Shown here piece after piece: positions 13,165 through 24,560 of a stretch of 64,000 nt of DNA; within the stretch, counting starts at the first letter, position 1, and each line of letters starts with the position of its first letter. The stretch comes from Arctopsyche grandis (taxonomy: Eukaryota > Arthropoda > Insecta > Trichoptera > Hydropsychidae), in contig NC_135366.1 of the NCBI RefSeq assembly GCF_051622035.1, forward strand, positions 2,387,001-2,451,000, given 5' to 3'. Made by a program: the position numbers and the translations under genes. The notes under the pieces are model-generated. The model did not search any database. It was not told where the DNA came from and saw only the letters and a list, made by a program, of their open reading frames with translations.

Positions 13165-13535
13165 AACCCTCCTTCACAAAAGTGGTGTATGCAAGTGCCC
13201 CAATTTTTACGTTTTTCGTAATAACTATGTGGTTTTCAAAGCTATACACCCTATATTTCTTGTATTCCTAGAATGAACTACAAGAAATTTATTTTAATAG
13301 ATTTTGTATGATTTAGAAAGGGGTTAAATCGTAAAAAAATACATTTATACATTTCTACGTTCCAAAATATGGTTTAAAGGCGGTAGCGATAAGTCATGTT
13401 TTTGACTGTTCGCTTGCATATTCTTGTTGATCGATGAATCAATGCGAGAGAAAGAGACAGCTATATTTTTGTAAGCTATTGTATTCGTCGCTTTTGGCGG
13501 GTGGCTATTGAGTCATGCAGTCGCCTGTTGGCCTT
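13165..13535 (-). repeat. 371-bp direct repeat, copy 1 (Helitron-derived)
   Basis: From AACCCTCC to CTGTTGGCCTT. It is nearly identical to 13805-14175 and equal in length, with a handful of substitutions mostly near the left end. It lacks the Helitron terminal block that adjoins copy 2. Confidence 0.9.
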
Positions 13536-13765
13536 GCGGATTTGACTGACTATTAATGCGGATTTTAATTGAAAATACATTCCAGGTAATTAGAATGTTC
13601 GGCTATATTTTTATCGGAAACAATACTAATTATTATACATATAATATTTCAAAATATAAATATATAAACATAATAATATACAATGAGAATAACGGCTGAT
13701 CCAACAACGGTTATGTTGATATAGACAAACGTAATTTATATAATACATATACTATGTTAGTGTTT

Positions 13766-14175
13766 TGACCCGACTTCGCTCGGTATTTGTAATATAAACA
13801 GCTTAACCCTCCCTCACTGAAGTGGGGTATGCAAGTGCCCCAATTTTTACGTTTTTCGTAATAACTATGTGGTTTTCAAAGCTATACACCCTATATTTCT
13901 TGTATTCCTAGAATGAACTACAAGAAATTTATTTTAATAGATTTTGTATGATTTAGAAAGGGGTTAAATCGTAAAAAAATACATTTATACATTTCTACGT
14001 TCCAAAATATGGTTTAAAGGCGGTAGCGATAAGTCATGTTTTTGACTGTTCGCTTACATATTCTTGTTGATCGATGAATCAATGCGAGAGAAAGAGACAG
14101 CTATATTTTTGTAAGCTATTGTATTCGTCGCTTTTGGCGGGTGGCTATTGAGTCATGCAGTTGCCTGTTGGCCTT
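13766..14175 (-). mobile_element. Minus-strand Helitron fragment with direct-repeat copy 2
   Basis: On the minus strand the repeat body (13805-14175) runs into ATACCGAGCGAAGTCGGGTC and an ACACTAA terminus near 13768, resembling the Helitron 3' end at 1-131. The 5' end was not identified. A copy of the body alone lies 270 bp to the left. Confidence 0.6.
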
Positions 14176-14576
14176 ACCTATGTGCGTTTGCGTTTTGATG
14201 CTTGACGTTATTTTTAGTACAAAATAGTCAAAAACATGCTATAGGACTAAATCTATTTTATGTTGATGTATAAAATGATTAATAAGATATATATTGAACC
14301 CATTCGTATTGAGAAAAGCTGTATTTTGATTAAAAAATACTGGGGTCTTACTCGACCCCGGTTCGGGACATTCGTTCGATCTCGACGCTCCGTCCTTCAA
14401 AGGTTAAACTACGGCTCGTGGACCAAAGTGTGGCCCGCAGACAAATTGCAATAATCTATTAGAATCATTAATATTAAAAAATCTAGAATTTTAAAAAATG
14501 TAGGATCTGATACAGCCTGGTATCTAAATTGTGAAAATTTTCAGAATTTTCATACTTTTAAAAATACATATACAGT

Positions 14577-15524
14577 AAACGGATCACTGATGAGATTCCT
14601 ATAGAACGGGGCGTCAGGCAAGGATGCATCCTATCACCTACTCTTTTTAACACCTACACCGAATCCATCTTCCACGATGCTCTCCAAGAGGCGGAGGGCA
14701 TCAAGGTGGGCGGCGAGACGATCACCAATATAAGATATGCTGATGACACGGCACTAGTCGCTGAAAATTTAGCAGACCTGCAAACATCTCTAGACCGTGT
14801 ACATCAAGAAAGCAATCGAAGAGGTCTGCGCATAAATCTAAAGAAAACAAAATTTATGATAGTAGATAGAATGCAAACAGACACCGGGAATCTAACCTTG
14901 GATGGAGAGGTGATAGAAAGAGTAAAAAGATTCAAATACCTGGGTACCTGGCTGAATGAAGAGATGGACCCAGATGAAGATCTAAAAATCCGCATCGAGA
15001 TGGCTAGAACAGCATTTGTAAAAATGAAGGCGGCCCTTACAAACAAGCATCTCAATCTTCATACGCGGTTGAGATTCGCGAAGAGCTACGTCTGGACAGT
15101 ATTACTACACGGATGTGAGACGTGGACTCTGAAAACCAAGATGATCAGCCGCATTGAAGCTTTTGAGATGTGGGTCTATAGGCGTATGCTGAAGATTCCG
15201 TGGACCAAAAAGATATCAAACGAAGCTGTCCTCGGCATGATGGGGAGAGGCAGGGAACTTGTTTCTGTCATCAAGCGGAGAAAGATGGAGTACCTCGGAC
15301 ACATGATACGGGGTCCAAAATACGAATTTCTCCGTTTGATAACCATGGGGAAAATAGAAGGAAAAAAATGGATTGGCAGGAAAAAGTTATCTTGGCTTCG
15401 AAACATGCGCATGTGGACCGATATGAGCGCCGAAGAGCTGTTCCGAGCCGCTGAAGACCGATGCGGATATATTCAAATAATCGACGAGGTGGTCGCCAAC
15501 GTCCGGATGCGGACAAGGCATTAA
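14577..15524 (+). pseudogene. 5'-truncated LINE reverse transcriptase
   Basis: An open frame of about 315 codons ending at TAA 15522-15524 encodes the C-terminal half of a non-LTR retrotransposon polymerase. RGVRQGCILSPTLFN begins near 14610 (RT motif), IRYADDTALVAE near 14733 is the catalytic YADD box, FKYLGTWL follows, then LLHGCETWTL and a tail with RRMLKIPW. The endonuclease domain and first RT motifs are missing: sequence 5' of 14577 is unrelated AT-rich DNA, the usual result of incomplete reverse transcription. An AAGAAGAAG tail follows the stop. The frame is unbroken, so the insertion is probably young. It is not a functional gene. Confidence 0.88.
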
Positions 15525-15564
15525 CAAGAAGAAGAAACGGATTATTGCGTAAATTGCGCAAAAC

Positions 15565-15695
15565 CTCGAGTTCTCGTTAGTACAGTATTTCGCGTGACTA
15601 AGTTTCGATTGATGAAGTTTGATTGAAGGGCGCCAGATGTTCCATGATCGAGATTTTAATGACGTGCGCGAGAATAATCACCGAACCAGTATATG
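15565..15695 (+). repeat. Interspersed repeat with TCGAGTTCTCGTTAGTA
   Basis: Shares TCGAGTTCTCGTTAGTA and AATAATCACCGAACC blocks with 39645-39775. Origin unknown. Confidence 0.5.
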
Positions 15696-15745
15696 TAAAT
15701 GTACATTATTTTCTCAAGTAAACACTACTTTTATACCTATATATA

Positions 15746-15890
15746 ACCAGCAGTATGGCGCAGTGGTAGCGTGTATGTTTAGCACCAAGTGATTATTGGG
15801 TTCGATCCGGCTATACTGTTGGTTAGACTTGGATATTTGATCGACTCCAAGTCGATCGTTTCTTATAACAGTTTGCACAATAAAATCGTC
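15746..15890 (+). mobile_element. tRNA-headed SINE, 3'-truncated
   Basis: ACCAGCAGTATGGCGCAGTG gives a clear A box and GGGTTCGATCC the B box, followed by the CTCCAAGTCGATCGTTTCTT block. It breaks off at about 15890. Confidence 0.8.
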
Positions 15891-16090
15891 GTGTACCTCT
15901 ATGTCTGTCTGCGCCTTAAAGATAAGAACACACTCAAAAGTGCGGCGCGAGATACACTCGTAGTTTCCAGCTGTAATGAGCGTGTCTTCATGTCATTGTG
16001 AATTTGTACGAAGTTCCTCCTACATTTATTCAAATATGGGAATCACCGTTATCGATCAATGTCAAGCTTGTGTCAATACAATGATTACAT

Positions 16091-16305
16091 AGCCAGCAGT
16101 ATAGCTCAGTGGTTGCGTTTATGTTTAGCACCAAGAGATTATTGGGTTCGATCCCCGGCTAATCTGTAATATACTGCTGGTTAGACTTGGGTGTTTCTGA
16201 CTCCAATTTGATCGTTTCTTATCGGAGTTTGCCAATTTTATCTGATCATTGTTGAAACGGTTCCTCAAAATTGGCAAAAAAATCATCCTACCTGCTGTCT
16301 CAGAT
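16091..16305 (+). mobile_element. tRNA-headed SINE, 3'-truncated
   Basis: AGCCAGCAGTATAGCTCAGT contains the consensus A-box core TAGCTCAGTGG. GGGTTCGATCCCCGGCT is the B box. The body runs to GAAACGGTTCCTCAAAATTG and a short remnant. Confidence 0.85.
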
Positions 16306-17126
16306 CTGAGGTTTGAGAAATTGTTTGCTGATATGTATGTATGTCACAGTGAAATTATATTTCAAGTAAAAATATATTTTCACTGACATTTCAGTGAAAT
16401 CATAACCAGTGACATTTTCAGGGTTGGTTTTATTCATTTAAGATTAGATTGTTAGGGTTGGTACTATTTATGGGTTAGGATAGGTTAGGTTAAGTAAGAC
16501 TTGGCCGTATTCATTAAAGATTGTGTTGTTAGGGTTAAATTTATAGAGTTAAACGTTGAAAATTCATTGTTTGATACATTTTCACTGCTTGAATTGGTGA
16601 ATATATATTTTCACTAGTGAAAATAAATTTTCACTTGAAATATGCTTTCACTGTAAAATATTTGAAATTTCAGTGTGACTAAAGCAATAAACGTGTGTTC
16701 TGTACATTTTAAAATTTTTTTTTTTTACCACGTTAATAATAATTATTATAATTACTATTTATTCCAGACGATGAGGAGAATAGTGTAATCGCCATCGGCC
16801 ATATAAATTGACATTGATATATTTAGTGTTACTTTTGGTTGGTTTATAGAATCCATTCAGAATATTGTGTTTCCTTAATTTTTACCATGTTTTCTGATTT
16901 TCTTTTTTTTTTCATTGTTAATTTTTTCATAAGATTTCATTATATGTTTTTATTATGTAATTTACTTAAATGGATATTTTACTATATTTTCTGATTTTCT
17001 TTCATTGTTAATTTTATTTTATCGAGGTAAGCCAGTTATCAATAGAATTTTTGTTGTTAATCCACAAGAAAAGTCGAAATATGATTTTTCTAAGTGGAAT
17101 TTTATTTAATTCTCATATTTTATTTT
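16306..17126. other. AT-rich DNA with short repeated motifs, no gene seen
   Basis: The region has scattered TTTTCACT/AGTGAAAAT repeats and GGTTAG motifs (16340-16680) and two related blocks around CTGATTTTCTTTCATTG. No coding signal. Confidence 0.4.
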
Positions 17127-17495
17127 ATTATTTTATTTTACATATATACCAGGAAGGCTTTACAGGTAAATCCCAATGCGCCTTCCTGGCCAATTACAAA
17201 TACAAATGCAGCATTTTTTTATTATAAGTCGTTGAATTGCGAGACACTGAAAAAACTCGCAAATTAACGAGACATCTATGAATTGTACATACATTTTTAT
17301 TGTACATCCATCAAATTTCAAATAGTGGTGACATAGTAGGTAGGAAGGATTTTTAGCCAATTTTTTTTTTCCGGGAACCGTTTCAACAATGAAATCAGAG
17401 AAAATTGGCAAACTCTGATAGGAAACGATCAACCTGGAGTCACAAATCCAGGTCTGACCAACAGCATACTCTGAAAAATTCATTCTCATTCAGGG
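17127..17495 (-). mobile_element. Minus-strand SINE with LINE-like tail
   Basis: Tail at the left (reverse complement of TACCAGGAAGGC with CCAATGCGCCTTCCTGGCC), then the ACATCTATGAATTG block, the AAACTCTGATAGGAAACGAT block and a degenerate tRNA-like head with GGTCTGACCAACAGC at the right. Confidence 0.75.
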
Positions 17496-17529
17496 ATAGA
17501 ACCCGAATTCAGATTCAGAATTCAGATTC

Positions 17530-18313
17530 GTGTAGATACGAGTAAATACTAGTACGAGCTTTTAGCTCGCAATTTTACCGATTTAAAATTCAGCACACTT
17601 CCAATTAACCCTTTTAAACGAAAAATACTTATACTTATTTTTACGCTATACATATTCGTATTCAATAAATATATTATTAAATTCAAATCCTTCTAATTAT
17701 TTCATTACAAAATTATTTAAAAACACATTGAAAAAAGTTTGTGACCATTATATCGTTGTGTACAATGACGCACATGATGCAGCGTACAATAATGCAGCGC
17801 ACACAACACAAATTTGTGCTCTACTAAAACGAAGTTTTTGGTCACAATTTTACCGGTTTAAAATTCACCACACATCCAATTAACTCTTTTAAACGAAATC
17901 AAAAAATAGTGTGGCCAGAACACTATCCCAATAAACATGTTTCAATAGAAAATACTCAATATAAAATAGTATTAACAGCGGGGAAAAATCCCAAGTGAAA
18001 ATAAGTACTTTTGACTTTTGATTTGAACTGGACGACTATTTAGAGAGATTTGAAAGTTGAAAAGTATTACAAATGAAAGATAAAATACCCGACTATAGAT
18101 TCCAATATTCATTTTGAACAGAAATTGACAGATTTTGATACATCGACCGAACAACTCGAAGATATAGAAAAATCGAGTGATTAAAAAAACACTTATATCT
18201 CCGAATCTCGAGCCAATCAACATTTTTTTATTACCAGATTCGTATTTACTCGGCATAGATCTATAAGAAAAGTCATATCTCGTATCTGAACCATTTTTCG
18301 TGTCGAACAGTGT
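17530..18313 (-). repeat. Long-TIR repeat family, partial copy
   Basis: Matches, in reverse orientation, the element at 44223-44944: ATTCAGCACACTTCCAATTA, GACGACTATTTAGAGAGATT, CTCGAGCCAATCAACATTTT and the terminal GTCGAACAGTGT block are shared. One terminal inverted repeat is missing. Confidence 0.65.
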
Positions 18314-21100
18314 AATTTGAAAGTCAATTTAAACACGTCCTTATTTACATAGCTTAGGCTTAGGCCTGGGCCAAAATGCACTCTGGCTGACTCGAATAGT
18401 ATCCATCTCTACACATTAATTTAGGATCACATTGGTTCTGAAAGGTTAACATGCCAAAAATATCTTATTTATACTGACAGCTCATACTGCCCATGTATGT
18501 ATATGTATATATATATAAATCAAATCGTATGTATGAGTCATATTATTTATACTACATACTTGCATACTAGCGCATCGCTACAAGAAACAACGATAGCAAG
18601 AGATAGCTCAAATAAGCACAATGTCATGTCGTATGATGTCATGTCTACCCTCAAAGTGTCACTATATCCAGACATCTTTTCCGATATCGGCACTCAAATA
18701 AAACCCGCCTGTGATAAGCTATTCTTTGACGTAATTTATTGACATATTTTCGTAATTGACGTAAAATTTCCGTTCTTGCAAACATTGACGTTATGTAGTC
18801 CGTTCCGCAACTACACATAGTCGAATAATAAAATAGGATAGTCTCAAAAGAGTGTCACCGATAATTTAATTGCGCGCGAATGCCAAATCTGAAAGCGCAT
18901 ACATATATGGCAATTTTTCTATTTAAATATGCATTTTTGCGCAACGGAAATTTACAAGCGCATTTCAACCGATATTTGAAAATATTTGTACGCATTTTGA
19001 AATCTCCAATCCAAAATGGACATGGAATGTCGACACGTTTACACCTGCTTTGTTTTCGAGGACTAATTAATTTCGTGAAGCACATTGTTTTAATTAATAA
19101 TTATGGTAGTAATATTTATTTAAAAATATATTCCTGAGAAGATTTTATGATTGACAAGCAAACGAATTCATCGGTTTCGCCTTGCGATCAGGTTATTTGA
19201 ATTTGAATATTATTGTAATATTATACAAGACGGCTTTAACTCATAAAAGTTTTTTTTTCCGACAAAACAGTGGGTCAATGCTTATAATAAAAAATATAAT
19301 ATATTCGAACAGGCTCATCAATGAACAGATTAAAATTCGATCGTTTAAATGAATTAAATTACAATATATTTTATTTCGATATTGTGCGTTTGTTTCATTT
19401 GAAATTTAATTAAATTTTCGTTAATTGTTAATGTAATTATTTCTAAATGTGCAGTTGCTGCAATTTATTCATGAGAATTGTTATGAAATAACTCAATCGT
19501 TTTCCGTGTCGATATTATGGATTATTTAAATGAAAAAAATATTGTAATATTTATTATGAAAAAAATAAAAAAGTGAAAATATCATTTTGAAAATTTCTAA
19601 TTCTAGTATTTATATGAAGGGTCATATGAAAGTGTTAGATAATTATATTTATGACGTATTTTTTTTATTTCTTTCCTCGCTTTTATAACATCGTAAATTA
19701 CATATACGTTTATTTTCTTGTTGGAGTTATATATTTAAAAATAATAATTTAATCTTACTTTAAAGATGTATTTGAAAAAGGTTAACTATAAATAGTGATT
19801 TATAGTTTGTTTTACCAGGCTTCACTCAGTATTTTTAATATAAACAGCGTAAACATGGTGAATCTAATAGTAAATATTAATTTGTTTTTTTATTCAATTT
19901 ATTTGAATCGAAAAAAAAATCGACTCGTTCTCATAGAATTTTTGAATGGTTTACAAAATTCCCAACCAAAGATATATACATACTTACATACAAAGTCTCT
20001 TTCGAAATTATATATTAGATGGGTCATCCTGGCTAGTCTTTTTTTAAATCGAAACTTAAAAAGTACATAATATTAATGAAATTTATTTTTCATACACTTA
20101 GTAAATCTCATTTTTACTAACCTCTTATTGAGGATAAACATTTTCAAAAATACGTTAGTTGAATAAAACAAACAATCCTAACCTTTCGGGTCGATATTAA
20201 ATTAAAAATTATTTTTTCTTATTGTATGTTTATTCCAAATAGAGAAATATTATTTTGTTTTTTAAATCAAATTGGGTCATAGCAAAATGAACACAAATAA
20301 TATAAAACAAAACAGTACATTATAATAATAATAAACAAACATAGTATATACACACAGTAACATAGAACGCTAAACATAAATACATACACATATAGACAAA
20401 TATTTGTACACATAATTAAAAATAAATACAAAAAATAACAGAAGAAATAAGAAAGACAATCAAGAAAAATGAATATATTATATAATTAGACTTTGGAATA
20501 CAAACATCGTTTTCCCACGATGATAGGAATAAAATTAGTTTAAAGACTCAACATAGATATATAATTAGTATTATGGAACCATCCCTAGTGAATACTTTTT
20601 AGCAAATATTTGAAAAAACTAATAGAAAACATTTAAAAACACTACTCATGTGACCTAGCTCTATTACGCCAAACTACTTATGAACACATATCCGAGTATA
20701 TTATCCTATGAAACTTTTATACACATTTTATTTCTGATTTATCAACACAATGGTCCAAATTTTGTGAATAAACTGTGTGTGCCCTAAAAAAAATAAATAT
20801 ACCAAAAATATTAACATCACAAAAAATTAAATGAAAAATAATGCATCGACACCCCTAATATACGAGTCGTTAAAAAATGTCACATGCCATACATATTCAT
20901 ATTAGTTTCGCCACTGTTATCCCAATTTTGCTTAATAAAATGTAGTCTTGTTGCAATATTTTTATCGTGCATTTTGCAAGTCGTTGACAACTGACCTTTA
21001 TCGACGATATTTCTAACCGTTTTTAAAAATCCTAATTCATATATTTCCCAATTTATGTAGTTTTCCTTCGTTTCGTGGGTCCATCGAATTTGAATACATT
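18314..21100. other. Long AT-rich intergenic stretch, no gene seen
   Basis: No domain-bearing frame. 19795-19860 holds a diverged minus-strand Helitron 3'-end motif (CCAGGCTTCACTCAGTATTT). 20280-20480 is A-rich. Regulatory DNA for the Tweedle genes could lie toward the right end. Confidence 0.4.
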
Positions 21101-21105
21101 AAATG

Positions 21106-21112
21106 TATAAAA
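21106..21112 (+). promoter_or_regulatory. TATA box of Tweedle gene 1
   Basis: TATAAAA lies 91 nt before the ATG, with an initiator-like CCAGTA 25-30 nt downstream. Tweedle gene 2 has the same 91-nt spacing. Confidence 0.75.
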
Positions 21113-21196
21113 ACCACATGTTACATGCATCCAGTAGACAGTTTTTGACAAGACTCTAGTGCCATCGCTTGTCCTTTGCTGAAAACCATTTTCAGC

Positions 21197-23063
21197 ATGA
21201 AGTTCCTTGCGGTAAGAGACGTGTCATGAAAAAAAATGTGAATATTAAATACAAAAGTGCAATCAGTTGTGTGTACGTACAATCAAGTGAAAATCAATTT
21301 ACCGTCGAATTGCATTATGCAGTTTAAGACGTATATTACATTACTGCTATTAGAATGTGCTTATCTTCCTCTAATTTACATTGTTGATACATCAGTGTTT
21401 TGATGTAATCGAAGTGCAATGAAAGTGAAAGCTTACTATTGTATATATGTATATACATATATATTTTTGATTTAAAATAGTGTACTTTATAATATGCATG
21501 TCGATACTTACCTTTATAGTCCATTGTAAAGTGGATCGTTTTGATCCGTATATAATCGTTTTTGCAATCACTTTCTATATAATAATAATAACAATGCAGT
21601 ATGTATATAAGTACATAACGTTGTACATAGATAACATAAGATGTCTTATACAAAGATTAAAATTGAGATAAATCGATGAAAGTAAATACAAAAAATAAAA
21701 TAGATAGGTAGATTAATTTTATTTATAATTAGCGAAAGGGATTGGAAATGTTAAATCAAGTTAAGTTCCGGGAATTTTGATAGTATTTGATAGTTTCATA
21801 TTAAAATGTTAGTTCATTTTGATTTTTGATTACTCTAAAAACTACAACTTGGCTTCTTATGTATTTGAAGATATTATATCAGGCGAAATTAAGCCGTGCA
21901 ATCACTTTGAGCTATACTCTAAACTTTACTGTTTATATGTATCATTGCAGATTTTTTTGGTGGTGACTTTAGCTTACGCTAAACCACAATACAAATACCA
22001 AATACCCCGTTTCGAATCGTCCGGATCGTCTTTAGGCAGCACCTTTTCAATTCCAAGTGGACTATCTAATGTAAACCAATTTTCTGCCACTGGTGGTGGA
22101 CAATTGATTACCAATCCACTCCAATTTTCTGGAGGCAATGGAAATGCTGGCCTGTTATTAGGAAACGGTGGAGGTGGAAACTTCTTCGGAGCTGACAATA
22201 ATGGCTTAAACTCCTACTTTACTACCGGAAATGGCGGAAGCTCGTTCTCTGGCGGAAATGGTGGAGGTGGTGCAATATTCCTCGGCTCTGGTCCTGCTAA
22301 CAATCTCGGTTTCGGAAATGGAAATGGAAATGGAAATGGAAATAGTGGCTTATTGCAAGGAGGATCTGGAGTCAACTTCCAAGTAGGAGGAGGATTAAAC
22401 GCTGGTTCTACATCTGGTGGAGCTTTCGACACAGGATTCACAGGACATACTACCAAAGAAATCAACTTGCAAGACAGCGGTGCAGGCGGTGTAGAGAAGC
22501 ACATCTATCTCCACGTGGCACCTCCAGATGATGAAGAGTACAAAATTCTCGTTAAATCGCCACCACAACGGACTCAACACAGAGTCATCTTCATCAAAGC
22601 GCCCACTCAAGTCATCAAACCCAAGATTGTCCAATACGAGCAACAAGTTCAAGACAAGACTCTCATCTACGTCCTGGTCAAGAAACCTGACGTTTCCACG
22701 ACAGCTCAGATCATCAAGAGTCCTCCTCCCAAGCCTGAAGTTTACTTCATCAAGTACAAAGCACCCAAGGAGGGCGGTACAGAGAATGTCATTTCTGAAA
22801 CTATCAACAGTGTCAACGCTGGAGGATCTGGTCTGAAACCGGTCGTCACTATCAATAACCAACAGGACTTTATCAGCTCTGCAGGTTCTGGTTCCAGCTC
22901 AGCTATTAGTGCTGATGTCAGAGCTGATGATTCTAGTTACAACTCTGCTGGTTCTGCAGGTAGTATCAACTCTGCTGGTTCTGGTATCGTTAACTCTGCT
23001 GGTTCTGGTATCGTCAACTCCGTTATGAAACATTCAGAATATGGAGTACCCCAAAGAAATTAA
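21197..23063 (+). CDS. Tweedle (DUF243) cuticle protein 1
   Basis: Two coding exons: 21197-21211 (MKFLA, donor GTAAGAG) and 21951-23063 (after TTGCAG), joined in phase 0 across a 739-bp intron, giving about 375 residues. The intron splits the secretion signal MKFLA-IFLVVTLAYA. A glycine/asparagine-rich region follows (about residues 40-185, with GNGNGN runs), then the DUF243 domain (about 188-276) with its conserved blocks KHIYLHV, VIFIKAP, TLIYVLVKKP and EVYFIKYK, and a Ser/Ala/Gly-rich tail with NSAGSG repeats. Tweedle proteins are extracellular structural proteins of insect cuticle thought to bind chitin. The start is fixed by splice phase and by the paralogue with identical exon layout. 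An unspliced ATG at 21819 lies in the intron and would lose the signal peptide. Confidence 0.93.
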
Positions 23064-23260
23064 ATGCTGTTCACACTTCATTTGCCAAATTCTGATAGGC
23101 AAATATTTGTGAGGAAGAAGAATCTTATGTAAATATTATTATATAAAAATATACGCATGTCTATCATTTTTAATTAATTCGACGAAAGGAAAGCCGCAAT
23201 AATTTAATACGAATTTCGAAAAACGACGTCTTTTGACCAAATTTCCTATGATAATTAAGT

Positions 23261-23266
23261 AATAAA
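23261..23266 (+). terminator. Poly(A) signal of Tweedle gene 1
   Basis: AATAAA about 200 nt after the stop codon, followed by a T-rich stretch. Confidence 0.6.
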
Positions 23267-23269
23267 ACA

Positions 23270-24420
23270 TTTTTTTAATAATATTTATTTTTTTTATTTA
23301 TTTATACCCTTTTATTACACTGGATTTTCAATACCATATAAATGCCTGAAAATAATGATCTGTTTCCGTCTCCGAAAATTCAAATACATGACCATTTCGC
23401 ACGAATAATTCCTTGCGAAAATACATACATACATACATATGTACATATTTCATATTTTGCATTGAAATAAATATGAAATTTATTTCAAATTCTTACGACT
23501 CGTGTCTACAAACTACCAAACTCTCAATTGCAAATACACACATTTTTTTACGAGATCTATCCGATGAACCGGAAGTAACACTTTTCTCTTTTGCGACTGT
23601 ACGTACATATACAATATACGTGACCTTGAAAAGTATCACAAATGTCTACTGATATTCGCACTTTTAACTAAAAAAAAAATCAACAACACTCACGCATAAA
23701 ATTTTTAAACCGGATTTTTCAACATCATAGGATATCAATAATCCACGTTCAAACCACCAATACATCAAATAAACAATAAAAATAACAGAATTGCTTCAAT
23801 TGAAGATTCATTCTATTTCATAACTTTCACTATAATCTTGTACATTCGTTTAATAACGAACAGCTACAGAACTTCATTCAATTCTAACTGACTGTATATG
23901 ATAATCAAACCAATTATTAATTTTACAAAGTGACATCTTTGCTCTATTAAAAAAAATATAATATTACTAGAGATAAATCTCAAACTTTTAATGATTTTTA
24001 AAGCTCATTTTATATATTGTTAACTTAATGTATATATATGTGTATAAATGTATTTACATACATATATACCTCAACGAATAAATCTGCGTCAAAAATCAAA
24101 TAAAAATCCCTTAAAATAACGGATTACATCTAAATGATGACATAATCATTAGACGTATTTGATGTACCTAAGCGACTTCATAATGAAATGAATTTTAATA
24201 TATTCCCAAACTTTCTATGTGAGAATTTGAGTTGGCTATTATTTTTTCTGCAAAATTTAATTCTCGAGTTTCTTCGCTAATATTATAATATAATTTAGAG
24301 AGAGATAGAAATAGGTGTTAAAAAAAAAACGAAGCAACGAAATTTGCAAATCAAAGGATCCGTGTATGATTGACCGAACGCGTCGCTAAAGAAAGTGTCT
24401 CTGACGAGCATTGGTGAGTC
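23270..24420. other. Spacer between the Tweedle genes, no gene seen
   Basis: AT-rich. The open frame at 23413-23652 has no recognisable domain. Probably contains upstream control DNA of Tweedle gene 2. Confidence 0.4.
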
Positions 24421-24422
24421 GT

Positions 24423-24476
24423 TGGGGGCCCCCGGGGCCTCCCATGGGCAAGTGGCGGGGGCCCCTTCGTATAAAG
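24423..24476 (+). promoter_or_regulatory. GC-rich core promoter of Tweedle gene 2 with TATA box
   Basis: A GC block (24423-24465) with GGGGGCCCCCGGGG and GCGGGGGCCCC sits directly upstream of TATAAAG (24470-24476), in surroundings that are otherwise strongly AT-rich. The TATA box is 91 nt before the ATG. Confidence 0.75.
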
Positions 24477-24560
24477 GCTTTCGAGACCCCAGCTGAAGCA
24501 TCAATCGAAGTGTTAGAGGCCCTCGAACAAGACACAGCAAGCCGCTGATTGAAGCTTAAG

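Noticed and set aside
21819..21950. Upstream start of Tweedle 1 at the ATG of the long open frame
   Set aside because: This part lies in the intron; using it would remove the signal peptide supplied by the 21197 micro-exon. The same holds for 25547 in Tweedle 2.
22395..22862. 155-codon minus frame opposite Tweedle 1, and similar frames opposite Tweedle 2
   Set aside because: Shadows of the real coding strand; the DUF243 motifs are on the plus strand.
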